Source: Marichromatium purpuratum 984
Lineage (GTDB): Bacteria; Pseudomonadota; Gammaproteobacteria; Chromatiales; Chromatiaceae
DNA: 64,000 nt
Direction of reading: 5' to 3'
Assembly: GCF_000224005.2 (NCBI RefSeq)
Contig: NZ_CP007031.1
Location: 3,253,001 to 3,317,000, forward strand
Positions 63,921-64,000 of this stretch are shown piece after piece (positions within the stretch are counted from its first letter, which is position 1; each line of letters opens with the position of its first letter). The notes under the pieces were generated by a model that had not been told where the DNA came from, did not search any database, and was given only the letters and a program-made list of their open reading frames with translations. The translations under genes were made by a program, and so were the position numbers.

Positions 63921-64000
63921 TCGCGCGCCCGGCACGATCCTGATCCGTCGCAAAGGAAGCGGGTATCGCACCGCTCGAGCGTCCGCAGCGGGGTCGATTT

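Overview
The window is GC-rich and almost fully coding. It looks like a chromosome segment from a gammaproteobacterium, most likely a purple sulfur bacterium of the Chromatiaceae type. That placement is inferred from gene content and order: a type IV pilus run pilB-pilC-pilD-coaE, a DUF6394 protein beside a K+ channel, a cation/acetate-type symporter with a DUF4212 subunit next to acs, cbpA-cbpM, and hemH beside a hemerythrin. No rRNA, tRNA, CRISPR array, insertion sequence or phage gene was seen.

1-2026: end of the co-chaperone cbpA, its modulator cbpM, and convergent nadC. 2235-30580: a large surface-glycan locus in four transcription units. They are a + unit (epimerase, small sulfotransferase, acyltransferase), a - unit (flippase, AlkP-type phosphodiesterase, second acyltransferase, three B12-binding-type radical SAM proteins, GT9), a + unit divergent from it (glycoside hydrolase lipoprotein, O-antigen ligase/polymerase, Wzz/BY-kinase, Wza-type export lipoprotein), and a six-gene overlapping - unit (radical SAM, GT2, molybdopterin oxidoreductase, WcaJ-type initiating transferase, AMP-ligase, zinc alcohol dehydrogenase). 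The export, polymerisation and initiation parts are those of a Wzx/Wzy capsule or exopolysaccharide system. The radical SAM, acyl-transfer, acyl-activation and redox genes are not standard parts and suggest an unusual lipid-like or C-C/C-H-tailored decoration. This is the best candidate here for an undescribed system.

30791-36262: ampD, a GNAT protein, a MIF-like tautomerase, an LpxH-like phosphoesterase, a Kef-type antiporter coupled to a tandem universal stress protein. 36263-38648: argG enclosed by intergenic DNA made of 7-bp iterations (CTGRNRR) and a recurring CTTTGCGGTTCAATCCCCT-type core. A third array lies at 44298-44484. 38649-44216: PQQ-type sugar dehydrogenase, DUF971 protein, hemH, hemerythrin, K+ channel with two RCK-type domains, DUF6394. 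44553-50114: a DUF2339 membrane protein, then cimA-thrC on the other strand; the synthase resembles the Leptospira citramalate synthase type.

50658-57656: an acetate-uptake and activation block (DUF4212 subunit, symporter, CBS/DUF294 signalling protein, exonuclease, acs). 58107-63920: a NYN nuclease with a cold-shock-like tail, pilB, pilC, pilD, coaE and a small cysteine-containing secreted protein.

Starts were chosen by ribosome-binding sites, overlaps and family length. Family assignments rest on reading motifs and remembered families, not on searches.
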